A DNA stretch of 64,000 bases from Pseudarthrobacter polychromogenes (GTDB lineage: Bacteria; Actinomycetota; Actinomycetes; Actinomycetales; Micrococcaceae): the NCBI RefSeq assembly GCF_014644495.1, contig NZ_BMKU01000007.1:1-64000 (forward strand). Direction: 5' to 3'. The position numbers and the translations under genes were made by a program. Position 1 is the first letter of the stretch, and the number at the start of each line of letters is the position of its first letter. This document shows positions 1 through 9,671 of this stretch, in pieces. A model generated the notes under the pieces. That model worked only from the letters and a program-made list of their open reading frames with translations, made no database searches and had not been told where the DNA came from.

Positions 1-1
1 C

Positions 2-253
2 ACCTGCCAAGAACTGGGGATCACGGCAAAGAAGACCCGGCCATATCGCCCACAGACCAACGGCAAGATCGAACGCTTCCACAGAACCCTTGCCGACGGG
101 TGGGCCTTCAAGCGCTTCTACGCCACGGAATCAGCCCGCAGAAACGCCCTCCCGGCATGGCTGCACCACTACAATCACCACAGGCCCCACACCGCAATCG
201 GAGGCCACCCGCCCATCAGCCGCTTAACCAACCTGCCTGGGCAGTACACCTAG
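2..253 (+). pseudogene. IS481-type transposase, C-terminal fragment
   Basis: The reading frame is open from the window edge and ends at TAG 251-253. It encodes about 83 residues of an rve/DDE integrase-core C-terminus: RPYRPQTNGKIERFHRTL carries the last catalytic Glu (in KIERFHRT), followed by WLHHYNHHRPHTAIGGHPP. This is the typical end of IS481/IS3-like transposases. The N-terminal HTH and the first two catalytic Asp lie outside the window, so whether the element is intact cannot be decided; it is listed as partial. No terminal inverted repeat was recognised in the roughly 50 bases after the stop. Confidence 0.8.
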
Positions 254-301
254 CGCCGCCCCGGTCAGGGGACGGCTGGGGTATGCGCCGCCAGGGCCAG
301 C

Positions 302-1198
302 CTAGGAGGCGCGCGCCAGCTGCCGGATCGGGATCCAGCGGGAGGCCAGGCGGCGGTAGGCGGCAGCAGCACCGGTCATGTCGCCCTCCGCGAGGCACTC
401 GATGCCCAGCCTGATGTCCATGGGGGATTCGTCCGGGTACACCTTGTCCGCGACAGCACCGTAATCGAGCTCCACCATGGAATCCACGTGGAACAGTTCA
501 AGCCACTCGGTGAGCTGGGCAAGATCGTCCAGCATGTCCAGGTCCGGCGCCGCCAGGGCCAGGTTGGCCACCGCGTAGCGGGCACGCTCCAAAGCCTCGG
601 TGATGGGCGCCCACACCCGCACTGTGACGATCCGCCCCCCGGCTTCCACAACGTCCTTGTGGTCCGACTCCATGAACAGCGAGAACCAGCTGAACGGGAT
701 TCCCCATGTGGATGCCCGGGTGTGCACGCGGGTGGAGCCGTCGCGGGCCTTCACCTGGTCGATCCGTTCCTGGTGCTTGTCCCGCTGTTCCTCGGGGATC
801 AGCAGTTCCGCCAGCGGGCCGTGGATGCCCTCCATCAGGGCGTTGGCGGCCAGGCCCGCGCGCAGCACCAGCTGGCTGGGGCAGTACAGCAGCACAGGCT
901 CAGCGCCGGCTCCGTCGGCAGATGGTTCGCTGTCGCTGCCGCCGGCAGGTGCCGGGGCGGCGGTGACGCGCACCAGGTCTGTGCGTCCGGTGGGGAAGGG
1001 GTCGCCTCCGGAGCGCGTGATGCGCCCCAGCGAAGCAAGCAGTTCGGCGTTTTCGACGGCGGCGCGGGAGGCAGCACGCGCCCCTGCCTCCTGGATCGCC
1101 TGCCGTTGCTCTTCGGGGAAGGCGTCCAGCGGTTCGTAGACGCGCAGGGTCGACGAGAACGGCAGGCCGGCCTGGCCCCGGTAGAGGTTTCCGGTCAC
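302..1198 (-). CDS. conserved protein of unknown function
   Basis: A 298-residue protein starting at GTG 1198, chosen because an AAGGAGG Shine-Dalgarno lies 5 nt upstream (complement of 1204-1210). It starts VTGNLYRGQAGLPFSSTLRV and has a low-complexity Ala/Gly/Pro linker at about residues 75-100, then an acidic helical C-terminal half. There is no signal peptide, membrane segment or nucleotide-binding motif. It lies 34 bp downstream of the exonuclease III gene on the same strand and may be co-transcribed with it. The function is not recognised; only its coding nature is secure. Confidence 0.75.
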   Translation of the reverse strand: MTGNLYRGQAGLPFSSTLRVYEPLDAFPEEQRQAIQEAGARAASRAAVENAELLASLGRITRSGGDPFPTGRTDLVRVTAAPAPAGGSDSEPSADGAGAEPVLLYCPSQLVLRAGLAANALMEGIHGPLAELLIPEEQRDKHQERIDQVKARDGSTRVHTRASTWGIPFSWFSLFMESDHKDVVEAGGRIVTVRVWAPITEALERARYAVANLALAAPDLDMLDDLAQLTEWLELFHVDSMVELDYGAVADKVYPDESPMDIRLGIECLAEGDMTGAAAAYRRLASRWIPIRQLARAS

Positions 1199-1232
1199 GA
1201 CGGCCTCCTTGCGTGGGTCCAGGTCACGGTCA

Positions 1233-2039
1233 TCAGTCCGCCAGTTCCACCAGCACGGGTGCGTGGTCCGACGCTCCCTTGCCTTTACGCTCCTCGCGGT
1301 CAATCGAAGCGCCGGTGACGCGTGCTGCCAACGCCGGGGAGGCCAGCACGAAGTCGATCCGCATGCCTTCCTTCTTGGGGAAGCGCAGCTGGGTGTAGTC
1401 CCAGTAGGTGTACACGCCCGGTCCCGGCGTGTAGGGGCGCACCACATCGGTGAAGCCTGCCGACTCGAAGGCATGGAAGGCGGCGCGTTCCGGCGGGCTG
1501 ACGTGCGTGTACCGGTTGTTGACGAAGAGGTCGATGTCCCACACGTCCTCGTCGAACGGCGCGATGTTCCAGTCACCCATCAGGGCCACCTGGGCATTCG
1601 GGTCCTGCGCGACGAGCTCCTGGGCGTGGGTCTTCAGGCTTTCCAGCCACTTGAGCTTGTAGGGCATGTGTTCGTCGTCCAGGGAACGGCCGTTGGGGAC
1701 ATAGAGGCTCCAGATGCGGACTCCGGCGCAGGTTGCAGCCATGGCGCGGGCCTCCTGGACCGGGTCCTTGCCTGCTTTGCCGAAGGAGGGCTGGTCAAGG
1801 AACGTACGCTCAACGTCCTCCAGCCCCACGCGGGAAGCGATGGCAACTCCGTTCCACTGGTTCACGCCGAAGTGGGCCACCTCGTAGCCCATCCGCTCAA
1901 AGAGCTCCCACGGGAAGTTGTCGTCCTTGCATTTCGTCTCCTGGATGGCCAGGACGTCGCAGTCGCTGCGCTGAAGCCAGGCTTCAACACGGTCGGCGCG
2001 GGCACGGAGCGAGTTCACATTCCAGGTAGCTATCTTCAC
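1233..2039 (-). CDS. xthA: exodeoxyribonuclease III (AP endonuclease)
   Basis: A 268-residue EEP-superfamily nuclease of normal length. Such enzymes cleave DNA 5' of abasic sites and degrade 3' ends in base excision repair. Visible motifs are MKIATWNVNSLRARADRV, the metal-binding Glu in IQETKCKD, LYVPNGR with the catalytic Tyr region, GDWNIAP, and the terminal GASDHAPV. The start is GTG 2039, with AGGA 4-5 nt upstream. Its relative at 302-1198 follows 34 bp downstream on the same strand. The family assignment is firm; the exact substrate preference is inferred. Confidence 0.95.
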   Translation of the reverse strand: MKIATWNVNSLRARADRVEAWLQRSDCDVLAIQETKCKDDNFPWELFERMGYEVAHFGVNQWNGVAIASRVGLEDVERTFLDQPSFGKAGKDPVQEARAMAATCAGVRIWSLYVPNGRSLDDEHMPYKLKWLESLKTHAQELVAQDPNAQVALMGDWNIAPFDEDVWDIDLFVNNRYTHVSPPERAAFHAFESAGFTDVVRPYTPGPGVYTYWDYTQLRFPKKEGMRIDFVLASPALAARVTGASIDREERKGKGASDHAPVLVELAD

Positions 2040-2295
2040 AGTTCCTAACCTACCTTGAGCGCCGGAATTGCGGACCCGGAAGTGCCGCCGAAACGGGGCA
2101 CAACGGCGCGGACACGCCCGTGCGTGCAGCTCTATTCGGCAGCATTAGGCACCCATCTGGCCCGGCACGGCGGTGCCTGCCATGTGGCTGGGACAGTGGA
2201 ACAAGGACGGGCAACGTCCGGTGGAAGTTAGTAGGAAGTCCGAGTATATTCGCAACCAGAAATGACCTGGATCACATGCGAAGGAGCGTGCAGTC

Positions 2296-3795
2296 ATGGT
2301 CCGTGAACTCTCCCACTACATCGGCGGCCATCACGCCGCAGGCCTGTCGGGCCGGTTTGGCGACGTCTTCGACCCCTGTACCGGCCAGGTCCAGGCCCGC
2401 GTGCCGCTTGCCGGCGGGGATGAGGTGCAGAACGCTGTGGCCGTCGCGGAGAAGGCGCAGGTGGAGTGGGCGGCCATGAACCCCCAGCGCCGGGGGAGGA
2501 TTTTGCTGCGCTTCGTGGACCTGGTCAACCGGGACCTGGACGTGCTCGCCCGGCTGCTGTCCTCCGAACACGGGAAGACACTCGCCGATTCGAAAGGCGA
2601 CATCCAGCGGGGCCTGGAGGTGGTGGAGTTCGCCGCCGGGGCGCCGCACCTGCTCAAGGGTGAGTTCTCCAGCGACGCCGGACCGGGGATAGACATCCAC
2701 TCGCTGCGCCAGCCCCTGGGTGTGGTGGCGGGCATTACGCCGTTCAACTTTCCGGCCATGATCCCGTTGTGGAAGTCCGGCCCTGCCTTGGCCGCCGGCA
2801 ACGCGTTCATCCTGAAACCCTCCGAACGGGACCCCTCGGTGCCGCTCCGGCTGGCCGAACTTTACACGGAAGCCGGCGTCCCGGACGGGGTGTTCAACGT
2901 GGTCAATGGGGACAAGGAAGCCGTGGACGCGCTGCTGGAGGATCCGCGCGTCAAGGCGGTGGGCTTTGTGGGTTCCACCCCGATTGCCCAATACATCTAC
3001 GCCACGGCCGCCGCCCACGGAAAGCGGGCCCAGTGCTTCGGCGGGGCCAAGAACCACATGGTGATCATGCCCGACGCCGATCTGGACCAGGCAGCGGACG
3101 CCCTCATCGGCGCCGGCTACGGCTCCGCCGGGGAGCGCTGCATGGCCATCTCCGTTGCGGTACCGGTGGGGGAGGAAACAGCGGACCGGCTGGTGGCCAA
3201 ACTCCAGGAGCGCGTCGCAGCCCTCAAGGTGGGCCACAGCCTTGACCAGGAGTCCGACTTCGGCCCGGTGGTGTCCGCGGATGCCAGGGAACGCATCGAG
3301 GGCTACATCCAGGCGGGGGCTGACGCCGGGGCCACCCTCCTGGCGGACGGCCGGGGACTCAATGTGCCGGGCCACGAGGACGGCTTCTGGGTAGGGCCCA
3401 CCCTTTTCGACCACGTCACCACGGACATGGCGATCTACCGCAACGAGATTTTCGGCCCTGTCCTGTGCGTGGTCCGGGCGGCAGACTACGATGAAGCGCT
3501 CGAGCTGTGCACCAGGAACGAGTTCGGCAACGGCGTGGCCATCTTCACGCGCGACGGTGATGCCGCCCGCGATTTCGCCACCCGGGTGGACGTGGGCATG
3601 GTGGGCATCAACGTCCCCATCCCCGTCCCCATCGCCTACTACACGTTCGGCGGCTGGAAGGCCTCGGGATTCGGCGACTTGAACCAGCATGGCGCGGACG
3701 CTTTCCGCTTCTATACCAAGACCAAAACGGTGACCACGCGGTGGCCCTCGGGAATATGGCACGGAGCAAGCTTCGTGATGCCGGAAGGAAGTTGA
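2296..3795 (+). CDS. mmsA: methylmalonate-semialdehyde dehydrogenase (CoA-acylating)
   Basis: A 499-residue aldehyde dehydrogenase. Family members convert (S)-methylmalonate semialdehyde to propionyl-CoA, CO2 and NADH at the end of valine breakdown. The MmsA hallmarks are GVVAGITPFNFPAMIPLW near residue 140 and the catalytic Cys282 in GSAGERCMAIS. An AAGGAG ribosome site precedes ATG 2296. The next gene overlaps at TGATG (3793-3797), so this heads a four-gene operon. The 256-bp upstream gap, shared with xthA, holds a TATATT-like -10 near 2245. Confidence 0.93.
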   Translation: MVRELSHYIGGHHAAGLSGRFGDVFDPCTGQVQARVPLAGGDEVQNAVAVAEKAQVEWAAMNPQRRGRILLRFVDLVNRDLDVLARLLSSEHGKTLADSKGDIQRGLEVVEFAAGAPHLLKGEFSSDAGPGIDIHSLRQPLGVVAGITPFNFPAMIPLWKSGPALAAGNAFILKPSERDPSVPLRLAELYTEAGVPDGVFNVVNGDKEAVDALLEDPRVKAVGFVGSTPIAQYIYATAAAHGKRAQCFGGAKNHMVIMPDADLDQAADALIGAGYGSAGERCMAISVAVPVGEETADRLVAKLQERVAALKVGHSLDQESDFGPVVSADARERIEGYIQAGADAGATLLADGRGLNVPGHEDGFWVGPTLFDHVTTDMAIYRNEIFGPVLCVVRAADYDEALELCTRNEFGNGVAIFTRDGDAARDFATRVDVGMVGINVPIPVPIAYYTFGGWKASGFGDLNQHGADAFRFYTKTKTVTTRWPSGIWHGASFVMPEGS

Positions 3796-4910
3796 TGACG
3801 CACAGCGCACCACAGGGCACGGCTGATACAGGGGTTTCAGTGGACAGCAGGGAGGTGCTGTTTGAACGCCGCGGCCGGCTGGGCGTCATTACCCTCAACA
3901 GGCCCAGGGCGGTCAACGCTCTCACGGCCGGCATGGTGGGGCAGCTCCTGGAGCAGCTCACCGCCTGGGCGGACGACGACGGCGTTGCCACGGTCCTGGT
4001 GCAGGGCGCCGGAGACCGGGGCCTCTGCGCCGGCGGCGACATTGTGGCCATCTATCGGGACATGCTGGAAGGTGGGGAACGGACCGCGCATTTCTGGGCA
4101 ACCGAGTACCGGGTCAACTCCCTGATCGCCCGCTATCCCAAACCCTACGTGGCAGTGATGGACGGGCTGGTGCTGGGCGGCGGCGTCGGAATTTCCGCCC
4201 ACGGGTCCGTGCGGGTGGTCACCGAACGCACCCGGACAGGGATGCCGGAAACCACCATCGGCTTTGCACCCGATGTGGGAGGGACGTTCCTGCTGTCCCG
4301 CGCCCCGGGCGAAACGGGCACCCACGCAGGCCTGACCGGCGCACACCTGGACGGAGCGGATGCGCTGTACCTTGGCCTGGCCAGCCACTTCGTCCCGTCC
4401 GAAAAACTGCCCGCCCTCGTGGCCGCGCTGGAAAACGAAACGGCGGAAGCCGCCGTCGGGCGTTACAGCACGGAGGCCCCGCCCTCGGCGCTGCAGGGAC
4501 AGCAGGACTGGATCGACGCCTGCTATTCCGCCGACGACGCCGAGGAAATCGTCCGGCGCCTGCGGGGACGCGAAGGAGAAGGAAGCGCAGAGGCCTTCCA
4601 GGCGGCGGAAGCCATCGAGGCGAAATCGCCCACGTCGGTGAAGGTCACGCTGGCCGCCCTGCGCCGCGTGAAAGGCCGCACCCTGGACGAGGCCCTGGCG
4701 CAGGAGTACCGGGTGGGCCTGCGGTTCCTGGAAGCGCCGGATTTCCGGGAGGGCATCCGGGCGCAGGTGGTGGACAAGGACCGGAACCCCCGCTGGAACC
4801 CGGCCACCCTGGCGGACGTGACGCCGGAACAGGTGGAGCGCTTTTTTGAGCCCCTGGGGAGCCGGGAACTGGACCTTCGGGGCGTGGAACCGCAGCAAAA
4901 AGGAGCCTGA
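3795..4910 (+). CDS. 3-hydroxyisobutyryl-CoA hydrolase (crotonase superfamily)
   Basis: A 371-residue crotonase-fold protein, longer than an enoyl-CoA hydratase and matching HIBCH length. HIBCH hydrolyses 3-hydroxyisobutyryl-CoA to 3-hydroxyisobutyrate in valine catabolism. It shows the oxyanion-hole motif GLCAGGD, then GGGVGISAHGS and PETTIGFAPDVGGTF with the active-site Glu/Asp region typical of HIBCH. The start is ATG 3795, overlapping the mmsA stop, so translation is probably coupled; GTG 3840 is an alternative. Flanking by mmsA and mmsB strongly supports the role. Confidence 0.9.
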   Translation: MTHSAPQGTADTGVSVDSREVLFERRGRLGVITLNRPRAVNALTAGMVGQLLEQLTAWADDDGVATVLVQGAGDRGLCAGGDIVAIYRDMLEGGERTAHFWATEYRVNSLIARYPKPYVAVMDGLVLGGGVGISAHGSVRVVTERTRTGMPETTIGFAPDVGGTFLLSRAPGETGTHAGLTGAHLDGADALYLGLASHFVPSEKLPALVAALENETAEAAVGRYSTEAPPSALQGQQDWIDACYSADDAEEIVRRLRGREGEGSAEAFQAAEAIEAKSPTSVKVTLAALRRVKGRTLDEALAQEYRVGLRFLEAPDFREGIRAQVVDKDRNPRWNPATLADVTPEQVERFFEPLGSRELDLRGVEPQQKGA

Positions 4911-4912
4911 CC

Positions 4913-5902
4913 ATGACTGATAAATACACTGTCGCCTTCCTGGGCCTCGGCCACATGGGCGGTCCGATGGCCGTGAACCTGGTCAAGGCGGGTTATGCGG
5001 TGGCCGGCTTCGACGTGGTGCCGGCGGCCCTGGACGCCGCCACAGCCAGCGGCGTCCCGGTCGCGGCGGGCGCTGTTGAAGCCGTCTCCGGGGCTGACGT
5101 GGTCCTCACCATGTTCCCCAGCGGCCGGCATGTCCTGGATGCCTATCGTGGCCGGGAGGGGCAGCCCGGACTGCTGGCGGCGGCGAAGCCCGGGACCATG
5201 TTCCTGGACTGCTCCACGATCAACGTGGACGAGGCCAGGGAAGCAGCATCCCTCGCCATTGATGCCGGCCACCGCTCCGTGGATGCCCCGGTCTCCGGCG
5301 GCGTAGTGGGGGCCGAAGCAGGCACACTCACCTTCATGGTGGGAGGGGACGCCGCGGACTTTGAGGCTGTGCGGCCGCTGCTGGACATAATGGGCAAACG
5401 CGTTGTCCACTGCGGTGCCCATGGCGCAGGCCAGGCTGCGAAGATCTGCAACAACCTGATCCTGGGCGTCTCCATGATCGCCGTCAGCGAGGCATTTGTC
5501 CTGGGGGAGAAGCTGGGCCTGAGCCACCAGGCGCTGTTCGATGTGGCCTCCGCGGCGTCCGGACAGTGCTGGGCGCTCACCACCAACTGCCCGGTGCCCG
5601 GCCCCGTTCCCACCAGCCCCGCCAACCGCGGCTACCAGCCAGGTTTCGCCGGCGCCCTGATGGCCAAGGACCTCTCATTGGCCGTCAATGCCCTCAACAG
5701 CACCGGGGTGGCTGCCCGGATGGGCCCGCTCGCCGCGGAAATCTACGGTACGTTTGCGGCAGGGGAGGGCGCGGGAAGGGACTTTTCCGGCATCATCACC
5801 GACATCCGCGATATGTCCGGCCGCCGGGCGGGCGGCGGACCAGAGAACTTAGCAGGCAGTGCGTCGCAGGGCGCAGCGCAGGACGACGGGAGCCCGGAGT
5901 GA
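4913..5902 (+). CDS. mmsB: 3-hydroxyisobutyrate dehydrogenase
   Basis: A 329-residue beta-hydroxyacid dehydrogenase oxidising 3-hydroxyisobutyrate to methylmalonate semialdehyde, the substrate of the upstream MmsA. The N-terminal Rossmann motif is [12 protein letters not shown], the substrate motif [14 protein letters not shown], and the catalytic Lys lies in [12 protein letters not shown] Gly/Ala-rich tail of about 30 residues after DIRDMSGR extends beyond the usual 295-300 residues and may be disordered. It begins 2 bp after the HIBCH stop with an AAAAAGGAG site and overlaps the next start (GTGA). Confidence 0.93.
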   Translation: MTDKYTVAFLGLGHMGGPMAVNLVKAGYAVAGFDVVPAALDAATASGVPVAAGAVEAVSGADVVLTMFPSGRHVLDAYRGREGQPGLLAAAKPGTMFLDCSTINVDEAREAASLAIDAGHRSVDAPVSGGVVGAEAGTLTFMVGGDAADFEAVRPLLDIMGKRVVHCGAHGAGQAAKICNNLILGVSMIAVSEAFVLGEKLGLSHQALFDVASAASGQCWALTTNCPVPGPVPTSPANRGYQPGFAGALMAKDLSLAVNALNSTGVAARMGPLAAEIYGTFAAGEGAGRDFSGIITDIRDMSGRRAGGGPENLAGSASQGAAQDDGSPE

Positions 5903-6675
5903 CCGAATACGCGAACATCCTTGTGGAGCAGCGGGGCCGGGTTGGCCTGGTGACATTGAACCGCCCGCAGGCACTGAATGCCCTTAACAAAGCCACCATG
6001 GAGGAACTGGTGGCCGCGGTGAAGGCCATGGACGCCGATCCCGGGGTGGGGGCGGTTGTTATTACCGGCTCCGGCAAGGCCTTCGCAGCCGGCGCCGACA
6101 TCAAGGAGATGGCGGCGCAGGGCTACATGGACATGTACGCCGCCGACTGGTTCCGCGGCTGGGAGGACTTCACCCGGCTGCGCATCCCCACCATTGCGGC
6201 CGTCTCGGGATTCGCCCTTGGCGGGGGCTGTGAACTGGCCATGATGTGCGATCTGATCATCGCCGGCGACAACGCGAAGTTTGGGCAGCCGGAAATCAAC
6301 CTGGGCGTCCTGCCCGGCATGGGCGGCTCACAGCGGCTGACCCGAGCCGTGGGCAAAGCCAAGGCCATGGACCTAATCCTTACGGGGCGGTTCATCGGGG
6401 CGGAGGAGGCCGACCGCTGCGGCCTGGTGTCCCGGGTGGTCCCCGCCGAGGACGTGGTGGACGAGGCCTTGAAGGCCGCAGAGGTGATCGCCTCCAAGTC
6501 CAGGCCGGTGGCCATGGTTGCCAAGGAAGCCGTGAACGCCGCCTTCGAGACCGGTCTGGCCCAGGGGGTCCTGTTCGAGCGCCGGCTGTTCCACTCCCTC
6601 TTCGCCACCGAGGACCAGAAGGAAGGCATGGCGGCGTTCACGGAGAAGCGCCAGCCGGAGTTCAGGCACCGGTAG
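5899..6675 (+). CDS. enoyl-CoA hydratase
   Basis: A 258-residue crotonase keeping both catalytic glutamates: Glu112 in [11 protein letters not shown] and Glu132 in [16 protein letters not shown]. It is thus probably a true 2-enoyl-CoA hydratase, here likely methacrylyl-CoA hydration between isobutyryl-CoA dehydrogenase and HIBCH. The start is GTG 5899, overlapping the mmsB stop as GTGA. It closes the valine operon and overlaps the 3' end of the convergent oxidoreductase by 14 bp. General beta-oxidation is the main alternative role. Confidence 0.92.
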   Translation: MTEYANILVEQRGRVGLVTLNRPQALNALNKATMEELVAAVKAMDADPGVGAVVITGSGKAFAAGADIKEMAAQGYMDMYAADWFRGWEDFTRLRIPTIAAVSGFALGGGCELAMMCDLIIAGDNAKFGQPEINLGVLPGMGGSQRLTRAVGKAKAMDLILTGRFIGAEEADRCGLVSRVVPAEDVVDEALKAAEVIASKSRPVAMVAKEAVNAAFETGLAQGVLFERRLFHSLFATEDQKEGMAAFTEKRQPEFRHR

Positions 6676-7639
6676 GGGACAGCGACCTCCGGTAGGCGTC
6701 GATGTCCGCTGCCAGTTCCTCCGCCATGAGGTGGTTGTTAATGACGACGGCGGTCCAGGCGGCAGTGGCCGCAGAGGCCAGCACCTGCGCCTTCAGGTCC
6801 GTGACGTTGCCGGCGGCCCAGACGCCGGGGACGGGCGTGCCGCCGTCGGCATCCGTTTCAAGGTAGGTTCCCGCTCCTGACGGATGTTCGGACGGAGCCA
6901 GGCCAAGGCCGGCAAAGGCGTCCAGCCGGGCATGGACACGGGGCCCCACCACCAGCGCTTCCACGGCAACCTCCGGACCTCCGGCCAGGGCGACGCCCCG
7001 CAGCCGGTCACGTTCAACCCGGACAGCTTCGGCAACCCCGTCCACCACCCGGATGCCGCGCGCAGCCAGCTGTTCGTATTCGGCGTCGGACGGGGCAACC
7101 CTGTTGTTCAGGAAGAGCGTGATGTTGCTGCTCCACTGCCGGAAGAGCAGGGCCTGGTGCACTGACCACGGGCCGTTCCCCAGGATGCCGATGGCCTGGT
7201 CCCGCACTTCCCAGCCGTGGCAGAACGGGCAGTGCAGCACGTCCCTGCCCCAGCGCTCACGCAGCCCGTCGACGGCGGGCAGCTCGTCCGTGAGCCCGGT
7301 GGCAATCAGCAGGCGCCGGCCGCGCAGCTGCGTGCCGTCGTCGAGCGTTACATGGAAGCCCTGCGCCAGGCCGCCGCCGGCAGCCACGACCCTGCCGTGG
7401 ACCACGGCAGCCCCGTAGCCCTCAGCCTCCGTTCGGGCGATGGCAAGGAGCTCACCGGGGCTGATCCCGTCGCGGGACAGGAATCCGTGGACACCGGCGG
7501 CAGGGGCGTTGCGCGGTTCCCCGCTGTCCACCACGGCTACGGACCGGCGGCTGCGGCCCAGCATCTGGGCCGCGCTCAGTCCGGCAGCGCCGCCGCCAAC
7601 AACCAGGACGTCATGGAGTGTTTCGAAGTTTTCAGTCAT
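6662..7639 (-). CDS. thioredoxin reductase-like FAD/NAD(P) oxidoreductase
   Basis: A 325-residue flavoprotein. The N-terminal FAD site is [18 protein letters not shown]. The redox pair CPFC sits in [19 protein letters not shown] just before the NAD(P) dinucleotide fold, and [15 protein letters not shown] is the C-terminal FAD motif. This is the TrxB/AhpF-like disulfide-reductase architecture, but there is no trx neighbour, so the partner is unknown. ATG 7639 was chosen because GGGAG lies about 4 nt upstream; ATG 7648 is possible. It diverges from the XRE-cupin regulator at 7706 with only a 66-bp gap, so that protein probably controls it. Confidence 0.85.
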   Translation of the reverse strand: MTENFETLHDVLVVGGGAAGLSAAQMLGRSRRSVAVVDSGEPRNAPAAGVHGFLSRDGISPGELLAIARTEAEGYGAAVVHGRVVAAGGGLAQGFHVTLDDGTQLRGRRLLIATGLTDELPAVDGLRERWGRDVLHCPFCHGWEVRDQAIGILGNGPWSVHQALLFRQWSSNITLFLNNRVAPSDAEYEQLAARGIRVVDGVAEAVRVERDRLRGVALAGGPEVAVEALVVGPRVHARLDAFAGLGLAPSEHPSGAGTYLETDADGGTPVPGVWAAGNVTDLKAQVLASAATAAWTAVVINNHLMAEELAADIDAYRRSLSPTGA

Positions 7640-7705
7640 GGCTCCCATGCTGCTGCGTTCCGTTCGGACTGGCAAAGTATTTTGCTGGAATGGCAATATG
7701 GTGCC

Positions 7706-8305
7706 ATGGATATGGGAGCCGAAAGCGGCATGGACGGGGGAACGGACGCTGTGCTTGCGGCGGTTGGACCGCGGCTCAGGGCGCTCCGCCTGGCCCGGGA
7801 CATCACCCTGTCAGCGTTGGCAGACGCCACGGGCATCTCGGTGAGCACGCTCTCCAGGCTGGAGTCCGGCCAGCGGCGCCCCAACCTCGAGCTGCTGCTG
7901 CCCCTGGCGAAGGCCTATCACGTCCCGCTTGATGAACTGGTGGGTGCACCCGCAACGGGGGATCCCCGGGTGCACCTGCGGCCCATCACGGCGCGGGGGA
8001 TGACCATCATCCCGCTCACCCGGAAGCCGGGCGGCATCCAGGCCTACAAGCACATCCTTCCGGCTGGGCCGCTGGACCAGCCCAACCCGCAGGTGCACGA
8101 GGGCTACGAGTGGTTGTACGTCCTCAACGGAAAGCTCCGTATGGTGCTGGGCAGCCAGGACCTGGTCCTGGGGGCGGGGGAGGCCGCCGAGTTCGATACC
8201 CGCGTGCCGCACTGGTTCGGCCGGGCGGATGGAAAGCCGGTTGAATTCCTCAGCCTTTTCGGCACCCAGGGGGAGCGGATGCACGTGCGTTCCCGGCCGT
8301 CCTGA
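7706..8305 (+). CDS. XRE-family HTH regulator with C-terminal cupin
   Basis: A 199-residue two-domain regulator. The HTH spans about residues 18-75 (LRLARDITLSALADATGIS, VSTLSRLESGQRRPNLELLL). A small beta-barrel cupin follows at about 110-190 (HEGYEWLYVLNGKLRMVLG, EAAEFDTRVPHWFG) and would bind an effector or metal. Such proteins usually repress a neighbour, here most likely the divergent flavin oxidoreductase. No Shine-Dalgarno is seen. CAATAT ends 6 nt before ATG 7706, suggesting a leaderless mRNA. Internal ATGs at 7712 and 7730 are alternative starts. Confidence 0.88.
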   Translation: MDMGAESGMDGGTDAVLAAVGPRLRALRLARDITLSALADATGISVSTLSRLESGQRRPNLELLLPLAKAYHVPLDELVGAPATGDPRVHLRPITARGMTIIPLTRKPGGIQAYKHILPAGPLDQPNPQVHEGYEWLYVLNGKLRMVLGSQDLVLGAGEAAEFDTRVPHWFGRADGKPVEFLSLFGTQGERMHVRSRPS

Positions 8306-8364
8306 CCTTGGTCCAGCTTTTTCCCAGCTGCCTAGGGTAGACAGGACGGGACGGCCGGAAGCAG

Positions 8365-9030
8365 ATGGGGAGTTCTATGTGGGGAATGGCGGCAGGCGCT
8401 GGCGGCTCAACTGACAATTTGACCGGCCTGGTGGGCGTTGCTGCCCGGACCATAGAGCACATGGGCGAGTGGGGCGTGGGTGCTTTCACCCTCGCCGAAA
8501 CGGTGGTTCCGCCCATCCCCAGCGAGGTGATCCTGCCGTTGGCCGGCTACCTCGCCAAACAGGGTTCCCTGCAGCTGATCCTCGTCTTTGTCACCAGCAC
8601 CCTGGGGGCCTACCTTGGTGCGCTGTTCCTTTACTGGCTGGGCGCGAAGCTGGGCCTTCAACGTTCCATCCGCGGGCTGTCCAGGCTCCCCCTGGTGGAC
8701 CAGGAGGACTTTGAGAAGGCGGCTGGATGGTTCCGCCGCCACGGCAGGTCCTCCATCTTCTTCGGCCGGCTGCTCCCCGGTGTCCGCAGCCTGATTTCCC
8801 TCCCGGCCGGAGCGTCAGGGATGCCCCTGGCCACCTTCAGCGTGTACACCCTGGCGGGCAGCGGACTGTGGAACGGGGCCCTGATCGGCCTGGGGTACCT
8901 GCTGGGCACCCAATACCAGTTGATCGAGCAGTATTCCAGGTTCCTGAACTACGCTGTCTACGCTGCGCTGGGCGTGACGGTAGCCCTGCTCGTGGTGCGG
9001 CGGCTCAAACGGGAAAAAGTCCGACGCTGA
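8365..9030 (+). CDS. DedA-family (SNARE-associated) membrane protein
   Basis: A 221-residue polytopic membrane protein of the DedA/VTT family, implicated in flipping of undecaprenyl or phospholipid carriers and in membrane homeostasis. Visible motifs are the early ETVVPPIPSEVILPLAGYLA, the GAYLGALFLYWLGAKLG segment, the conserved arm FFGRLLPGVRSLISLPAG, and a terminal helix with basic tail RRLKREKVRR. ATG 8377 with GGGGAG 4 nt upstream is an equally good start. No functional link to the neighbours is evident. Confidence 0.9.
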   Translation: MGSSMWGMAAGAGGSTDNLTGLVGVAARTIEHMGEWGVGAFTLAETVVPPIPSEVILPLAGYLAKQGSLQLILVFVTSTLGAYLGALFLYWLGAKLGLQRSIRGLSRLPLVDQEDFEKAAGWFRRHGRSSIFFGRLLPGVRSLISLPAGASGMPLATFSVYTLAGSGLWNGALIGLGYLLGTQYQLIEQYSRFLNYAVYAALGVTVALLVVRRLKREKVRR

Positions 9031-9073
9031 CGGGCCCATCCAGAAAGCCGCGCTTCACGCCCCAGGCCACGCA

Positions 9074-9580
9074 TCACTCCTCGAAGTCGCCGGCGTTCCG
9101 GCGGAAGGCGCCGAGGATGCGGATCAAGTGGTCCACGTCGCCGGGGTCGAACCCCGGGGCGCTGAACACCTCGGCGTTGAGCGCCGCCGTCGAACGCTTC
9201 GCCAAGGTGCGCCCCGCGGTGGTGAGCTCAATCAGCGTGGTCCTGCCGTCGGTGGGATGCGGGGACCGGTCCACCAGGCCCGCCCGCTCAAGCCGGTCCA
9301 CCGCATTGGTGATGGACGTGGGGTGGACCTGGAGCAGTGCGCTCGCCTTATTCATGGGCAGTGAGCCCTTCCTGGTGAAACTCAGCAGTGCCAGGAGTTC
9401 ATAGCGGGCAAACGTCAGCCCGAACGGTTTGAGCGTGGACTCGATCCTGGCCAGCAGGATCTGCTGCGTCCGCATGATGGCGGTGATGGCAGCCATGGGA
9501 GCCGCGACATCCGCCCAGCCATGTTCCTCCCAGTTCCGCCGCGCCTCGGCAATGGGATCGCGGGACAATGGGGTACCCAT
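9074..9580 (-). CDS. MarR-family transcriptional regulator
   Basis: A 168-residue winged-helix regulator. The DNA-binding core is LLALLSFTRKGSLPMNKASA then HPTSITNAVDRLERAGLVDR, and the wing is HPTDGRTTLIELT. It diverges from an acyl-CoA dehydrogenase across a 91-bp gap where overlapping -10-like boxes (around 9631-9638, AATATACT) serve both directions. It therefore probably represses both genes and senses an acyl-CoA or aromatic ligand; the ligand is inferred only. Confidence 0.9.
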   Translation of the reverse strand: MGTPLSRDPIAEARRNWEEHGWADVAAPMAAITAIMRTQQILLARIESTLKPFGLTFARYELLALLSFTRKGSLPMNKASALLQVHPTSITNAVDRLERAGLVDRSPHPTDGRTTLIELTTAGRTLAKRSTAALNAEVFSAPGFDPGDVDHLIRILGAFRRNAGDFEE

Positions 9581-9671
9581 TGAACACCTTTCGTTCGGGT
9601 GACGCGCATCACTCTTTCATCAGCGATGTGAATATACTAGGACATCCAATGGTTGGGCGAAGCGGAGGTGG

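Noticed and set aside
2272..3813. 513-codon open frame on the minus strand opposite mmsA
   Set aside because: It is the antisense shadow of a clear dehydrogenase gene; GC-rich third positions keep antisense frames open. Its translation has no recognisable domain and no ribosome site.
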